64,000 bases of DNA. It comes from Rheinheimera baltica DSM 14885 (GTDB lineage Bacteria; Pseudomonadota; Gammaproteobacteria; Enterobacterales; Alteromonadaceae). The DNA lies in NCBI RefSeq assembly GCF_000425345.1, contig NZ_AUDG01000001.1, forward strand, positions 1 through 64,000, read 5' to 3'. This document shows positions 59,674-64,000 of the stretch, in pieces; the first letter of the stretch is position 1, and every line of letters begins with the position of its first letter. Under the pieces are notes generated by a model, which was not told the DNA's origin, did no database searches, and saw nothing but the letters and a program-made list of their open reading frames with translations. A program made the translations under genes and the position numbers.

Positions 59674-62600
59674 TTACGCAGTGGTAGCTTGTGGTTGCTC
59701 TACCGCTTGCATCACATGCCGGGCAAGATGTTCTGCCAGCTCCGGATCCTGCATTATCGACCAGTGATCGCCATTGAGCGTTAATGCCGAAAGCATTTTA
59801 CTTTCCAGCAAGTCATGCCAATCGTTAATATAGTTATTGAACGAGCTTTTTGAAGCGCGCACCAATAAGGTATTCATTGGATTTATGCGTGATGGGTTAA
59901 AGCCACGTGCGTTAAAAATATTAGCGATAGCAATTTTGCTATAACGTTCAATTTGCGCTTCTGAGTCTTGTTTGGAGTAACCCAAAAAGCGATAGAATTG
60001 CTGTTTAGCGCATTCATCTGCCTGTGTGACAAAACCAAAGCGCCGACCAAACTTGTCTAACAGCGTTTGCAAAGTGCCAGGTTCATATAGGTCATCCAGG
60101 TTCAAAATACTGTTATTCTGAATAAAGTGGTCAAAGTCTTCCGGCACATGCGGTGCCTCTGCATCAATAGAAATAAATGCACTGACTTTTTCACCACGCT
60201 GAATCAACTCCTGCGCAATATGAAACGCCACAGATACACCATACGACCAACCGCCAATCAGGTAAGGCCCTTCGGGTTGCGTTTGTTGGATCAGACGGAC
60301 ATATTCAGCCACCATTTCTTCTAATGTTGCAAAACATGCCTCACCGTCTTTAAAACCATTCGCTTCAAGACCATAGGCCGTAATGTCAAGGTTATATTGA
60401 TCACGCAAATTCTTTTGTAAATTTCTAATTAGCGGATAAAAAGACGCCAGATGCCCACCCAAGCCATGCACCATAAATAGTGGCTGAGATTGTCTGACAT
60501 TGTCGCCTTTACCGCGGTTTAAATCGGGGAAGCGTACTAAGTTAGACGTAGTTACAGCGTCATTTTGTGCTTCAATAAAATGCGTGAGTTTGGCGATGGT
60601 AGGGTTGTCAAAAATGGCATGAATAGGCAGCTGAACGCCAAATTGTTTCTGTACTTCACTTAGCAGCGACATCACCAATAAAGAGTGTCCGCCCAGTTCC
60701 ATAAAGTCGTCATGCAAACCAATATTGTTAACATGCAATAACGACTCCCAAATGGCGGCCATTTTTACGTCCTCTGGCCGTTGTGGCATCGACAGATCCG
60801 CATTGTCACTGGCAGAAATCGCCATATCGACAAGTAGCTTACGGTCAACTTTTCCATTTGGATTAAGGGGAACCGCAGGCAATTGCAACAACAAGTTAGG
60901 GATCATATAACTTGGCAGTGCTTGCTCAAGGTAGTTGCGTACCTCTGCTGCAGAAAGCGTTACCCCTGAGCTAAAGTAAGCAACAATTTTCTTTTTACGA
61001 TTGTGCTCTTTTAGCACGACAGCCACATTGTCAATTTGCGGATGACAGCCAATAACACTTTCAATTGCACCTAATTCAATGCGATAGCCCCGCACTTTAA
61101 CCTGATTATCACTGCGGCCTAAAAACTCAATGTCACCGTCGCGGTTCCAGCGTGCTAAGTCACCCGATTTGTACATTTTACCGTTTGCACTTAGAGGGTT
61201 ATCAATAAAGGGGTTATCAATAAATGCGGCTGCGGTATCTTGTGGCCGGTTTAAATAACCACGTGTGACGCCAGCACCAGCAATATACAGGTCACCAACG
61301 AAACCAATGGGCACCGGCTTTAATTGGGCATCCAGAATATGCATTTGTGTATTTGCAATCGGTTTGCCAATCGTTATCTTTTTAACCGGGCCGGTTAGTG
61401 TGCTTAAGCTGGCGGTTACCGTAGTTTCTGTCGGGCCATAGGTATTGATCAGTGGAATAGTCGGGTTGTGCTGACGCCATTGCGTATACTGATGCAAGTC
61501 CGCTTCTTCACCACCAATGGCGACTAAACGTACCCCCAACTTTTCTACATTAATGTCACTGATGTTGTGCCAGTAAGCGGTGGAGAATTTCAGTACCGTT
61601 ACGCTATGCTGGCGCATAATTTGCTGCATTTTTTCGATGTCTGGCAAGTGCTCCTGGCGCACCATCACCAGTGTTGCGCCGCCCAATAAGGTAGGAAAAA
61701 CCTCCTCGACAAAGGAATCAAAGTTCACGGTAGAGAACTGCAATAATTTATCGTTACGGCTAATAGCAAAGCTGCTTTGCAGGCTTAAACTATGATTAAG
61801 CACACTTTGATGTTCAACCATCACGCCCTTAGGGGTGCCTGTCGTACCCGACGTGTAAACCATATACGCCAAATCGTGCGATTGACAGGCTGCATCTATG
61901 GCAGCAAGTTGTCGCGCTGATACATCGGCCATCTCGGTAATGGCGTTTACATCCAGCCACTTATTACTATGTGCCTGCAGCTTTTCTTTCGCAGCCTGAT
62001 CAACCAAAATCCACTGGGCATTGCTATCTTCCAGCATAAAATCCAGGCTAGCTTTAGGATAAGTCGGGTCTAGTGGAACATAGGCGGCGCCAGCTTTTAA
62101 AATACCTAACACGCAGGCAATAAGCTCAATCGAGCGGCTAACAGATAAGCCGACAAACTGATTACGTGCCACACCTTGGGCAATAAGATGGCTGGCAATT
62201 TTATCAGCCCACATATTCAATGCCGCATAGCTAATAGATTGGCGTTCAAATTCAACAGCAACGGCGTCTGGCGTGAGTGCGGCCTGGTACGCGAACATCT
62301 GCTGCAAACACTGCGAATCAGGATAGGCTGTTGCAGTGTTGTTCCAGCGGGCAATTTGTGCCATTTCCTCGGCATAGCTCAGGCCGCTTGTTGTCGGCAA
62401 TGCATTGTTTTGCACTAAGAAGTTAATAGTTTTTTCAAACCAGCTATCAATAAACTTCTGCTCCATTTTTTGCCGTAATTGCGGGTCCATGTGTTCAATA
62501 AAGTTACTGCTGTCATAGAACGATTCTACTTTCGGTGTTGGGTCTTCAAACAAGCGAATAACTAATTGACGATATGACTTACATTGCTCGTCCCAGCGTT

Positions 62601-64000
62601 CAATCGGATAATTTCTCAAGCGTTCAACAAATTCTACCCGGCTAACTTCGTCAAGCTTATAGCCCATATTGCGTAACATCACCGCAATACGTTTCATGTC
62701 GATAGACTCTTTGGATTGACTGGTTACGTTGTAGTTGGTGTTTGCCGCTTTACCAATTAATGACGCCATGGAATCCGCCATCAGATCAACCGGCACCACA
62801 TCGTGCAGATAATTACCCTGCGGGTAGGCACCAATGGTTAGCAATATACGCAGCATAATATTGAAACCGTCGCCCACTTTAGTCAGGCCGGTTTCTATGT
62901 GACCGCCAACCCATACCAGACGATAAATATTACACACGATGCCATCAGCACGGGCGAGTTTACACATTTCTTCGCTGGCATATTTACTGATATCGTAGCC
63001 AAAATAGCGGTTGATATCGCCAACCTTAATATTGTCTTGCTCGAGGAATATGGACTGATCATCTTTATCTGGTGAAAAGGTACTGGTACTGGTGTAGTGC
63101 AGTTCTTTCTTACGGCCCGTGCGTGCCAGTTGCAACAAACTGCGGGTACCATCGACATTGATTTCGCGAATACCTTCATACGGTAGCCAGTTATTAACGT
63201 GCGAGCCAATGTGGAAAATCTTGTCGACATTGGCAACTACCCATTGGTATTGCTCCGCCGGAATACCTAATTGCTTCTTGCTTAAATCGCCCTGCACTAA
63301 CTTAACACGCTGTTTATCAATGCTGTTTTCCATTTTAAAGTAGGCGACAGCGTCATCGAATTTCTTTTCAATCGCTTCCTGTGAAGCCCCCCGCACCATC
63401 AACACAAACTGATCCTGGCTACGCTGCATCATCGCTTGTAAAAAATGCAAACCAAAGAAGCCGGTCCCGCCGGTGATCAGCGAAATACCTGTTTTACCTT
63501 GTAAGCTGTTATCAAGTGCCAAAGGCGGTAAGTAAATATCGGAAGCGACATCAGGAAATTCATATTCTGAGGTGCGGTACAGGTAACCATTAATGGTTGG
63601 GTAGCGAAACAGCAGTTCCATCGTTACATTTAGGCGCGTTGCCAATTCCAGCATGGTCAGTGAAGAGCCACCCAGTTCAAAGAAATTGTCATTCATTCCC
63701 ACTTTTTCTGCCGGCATGCTAAGAATATCACCCCACATCACCGCCAGTTCGCGCTCACTTTCGGTAATCGCCGGTACAAAACTATCTTTACTGGCCTCTG
63801 CACTATCGCTGTCGCTTTGAGTCGTCGTAGCTTGATGCTCTAACAACGGGGTAAACTCACCAGCCAGATACATCTGTTTCGACAAGCGACGTTGTACTTT
63901 ACCGCTGGTGGTGGTCGGCAACTCTTTTGGTTTTATCAGCACTACCCGATCCAGGTGCAATTGATGGTCGGCATAGACATTGGCACGTATTTGCTTGGCT
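59674..64000 (-). CDS. NRPS-like megasynthase: FAAL - ACP - reductase - A - PCP - TE (N-terminus outside window)
   Basis: The frame is open to the window end (over 1440 residues visible). Numbering is from a TTG at 63960. Residues 1-45 end a fatty-acyl-AMP ligase-type domain (ELPTTTSGKVQRR). An ACP follows with FFELGGSSL (Ser100). Residues 155-540 form a thioester-reductase-like domain: GGTGFFG for NAD(P)H and the GYDISKYASE catalytic Tyr/Lys. An adenylation domain runs from about 545: YTSGTTGTPKGVM near 704, GPTETTV and YKSGDLARW. A second carrier has ELGGHSL near 1090. A thioesterase closes with GGWSYG (about 1238) and GDHWSIM. No condensation domain (HHxxxDG) is present. Product unknown. 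Confidence 0.86.
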   Translation of the reverse strand, partial: AKQIRANVYADHQLHLDRVVLIKPKELPTTTSGKVQRRLSKQMYLAGEFTPLLEHQATTTQSDSDSAEASKDSFVPAITESERELAVMWGDILSMPAEKVGMNDNFFELGGSSLTMLELATRLNVTMELLFRYPTINGYLYRTSEYEFPDVASDIYLPPLALDNSLQGKTGISLITGGTGFFGLHFLQAMMQRSQDQFVLMVRGASQEAIEKKFDDAVAYFKMENSIDKQRVKLVQGDLSKKQLGIPAEQYQWVVANVDKIFHIGSHVNNWLPYEGIREINVDGTRSLLQLARTGRKKELHYTSTSTFSPDKDDQSIFLEQDNIKVGDINRYFGYDISKYASEEMCKLARADGIVCNIYRLVWVGGHIETGLTKVGDGFNIMLRILLTIGAYPQGNYLHDVVPVDLMADSMASLIGKAANTNYNVTSQSKESIDMKRIAVMLRNMGYKLDEVSRVEFVERLRNYPIERWDEQCKSYRQLVIRLFEDPTPKVESFYDSSNFIEHMDPQLRQKMEQKFIDSWFEKTINFLVQNNALPTTSGLSYAEEMAQIARWNNTATAYPDSQCLQQMFAYQAALTPDAVAVEFERQSISYAALNMWADKIASHLIAQGVARNQFVGLSVSRSIELIACVLGILKAGAAYVPLDPTYPKASLDFMLEDSNAQWILVDQAAKEKLQAHSNKWLDVNAITEMADVSARQLAAIDAACQSHDLAYMVYTSGTTGTPKGVMVEHQSVLNHSLSLQSSFAISRNDKLLQFSTVNFDSFVEEVFPTLLGGATLVMVRQEHLPDIEKMQQIMRQHSVTVLKFSTAYWHNISDINVEKLGVRLVAIGGEEADLHQYTQWRQHNPTIPLINTYGPTETTVTASLSTLTGPVKKITIGKPIANTQMHILDAQLKPVPIGFVGDLYIAGAGVTRGYLNRPQDTAAAFIDNPFIDNPLSANGKMYKSGDLARWNRDGDIEFLGRSDNQVKVRGYRIELGAIESVIGCHPQIDNVAVVLKEHNRKKKIVAYFSSGVTLSAAEVRNYLEQALPSYMIPNLLLQLPAVPLNPNGKVDRKLLVDMAISASDNADLSMPQRPEDVKMAAIWESLLHVNNIGLHDDFMELGGHSLLVMSLLSEVQKQFGVQLPIHAIFDNPTIAKLTHFIEAQNDAVTTSNLVRFPDLNRGKGDNVRQSQPLFMVHGLGGHLASFYPLIRNLQKNLRDQYNLDITAYGLEANGFKDGEACFATLEEMVAEYVRLIQQTQPEGPYLIGGWSYGVSVAFHIAQELIQRGEKVSAFISIDAEAPHVPEDFDHFIQNNSILNLDDLYEPGTLQTLLDKFGRRFGFVTQADECAKQQFYRFLGYSKQDSEAQIERYSKIAIANIFNARGFNPSRINPMNTLLVRASKSSFNNYINDWHDLLESKMLSALTLNGDHWSIMQDPELAEHLARHVMQAVEQPQATTA

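Noticed and set aside
1-64000. CRISPR arrays, prophage genes, rRNA
   Set aside because: I saw no regularly spaced repeats of 25-40 bp, no phage structural or integrase genes and no rRNA sequence.

Overview
The window is a stretch of chromosome from a gammaproteobacterium, most likely an Alteromonadales-type marine or aquatic genus (Rheinheimera, Alishewanella, Arsukibacterium or Shewanella-like). This is inferred from the gene set: UbiK, YihI, Hsp15/Hsp33, NudE/YrfG, a complete Gsp type II secretion operon, cytochromes c4 and c5, Spot 42 RNA, and the order polA - spf - engB - csr RNA - yihI, which matches E. coli polA - spf - yihA - csrC - yihI. No rRNA genes, phage or CRISPR arrays are visible. 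One tRNA (His) is present.

Layout. 1-311: the end of an IS21-family element (3' part of istB plus its end repeats), inserted into the 3' end of a three-gene operon (231-4972, minus) encoding a MoxR-type AAA ATPase, a DUF2201/VWA protein and an LRV/HEAT-like repeat protein. 5114-7312: yheU, then a lipoprotein of the choice-of-anchor I type preceded by four 11-bp PhoB-like repeats. 7365-12782: a PspA / YqiJ / flotillin envelope operon and a chemoreceptor. 12999-29676: a core block pckA, cysQ, nudE, yrfG, the full gspC-N operon, hslR, hslO. 29817-34657: a compact stress-type cluster with three sigma-54-like promoters around a sigma-54 activator that has a degenerate receiver. 34776-43829: sbcDC, a PAS-GGDEF-EAL protein, DUF481, MscS, tRNA-His and DUF1285. 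43935-53361: an amidohydrolase, DUF2489, yihI, a methyltransferase, a CsrB/CsrC-like RNA, cytochrome c4, engB, a candidate new sRNA, Spot 42, polA and cytochrome c5. 53523-64000: a GAF-GGDEF protein with a decayed EAL domain, rep, ubiK, a membrane protein, a FabZ-like dehydratase and a large NRPS-like megasynthase cut by the window end.

How the parts work together. The Gsp genes form one apparent transcript from gspC to gspN, with overlapping or abutting ends at most junctions. The region 46981-49351 is rich in RNA regulators: a Csr-antagonist RNA with an upstream UvrY/GacA-type palindrome at about -177, Spot 42 with its own promoter, and between engB and Spot 42 a further short transcript unit with a perfect -10 box, two stem-loops and a terminator that I cannot assign to a known RNA. 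The two most unusual protein-level items are the megasynthase, which reads FAAL end - ACP - reductase - adenylation - PCP - thioesterase with no condensation domain, and the self-contained sigma-54 cluster. All functional calls are by reading the sequence; no database search was run.
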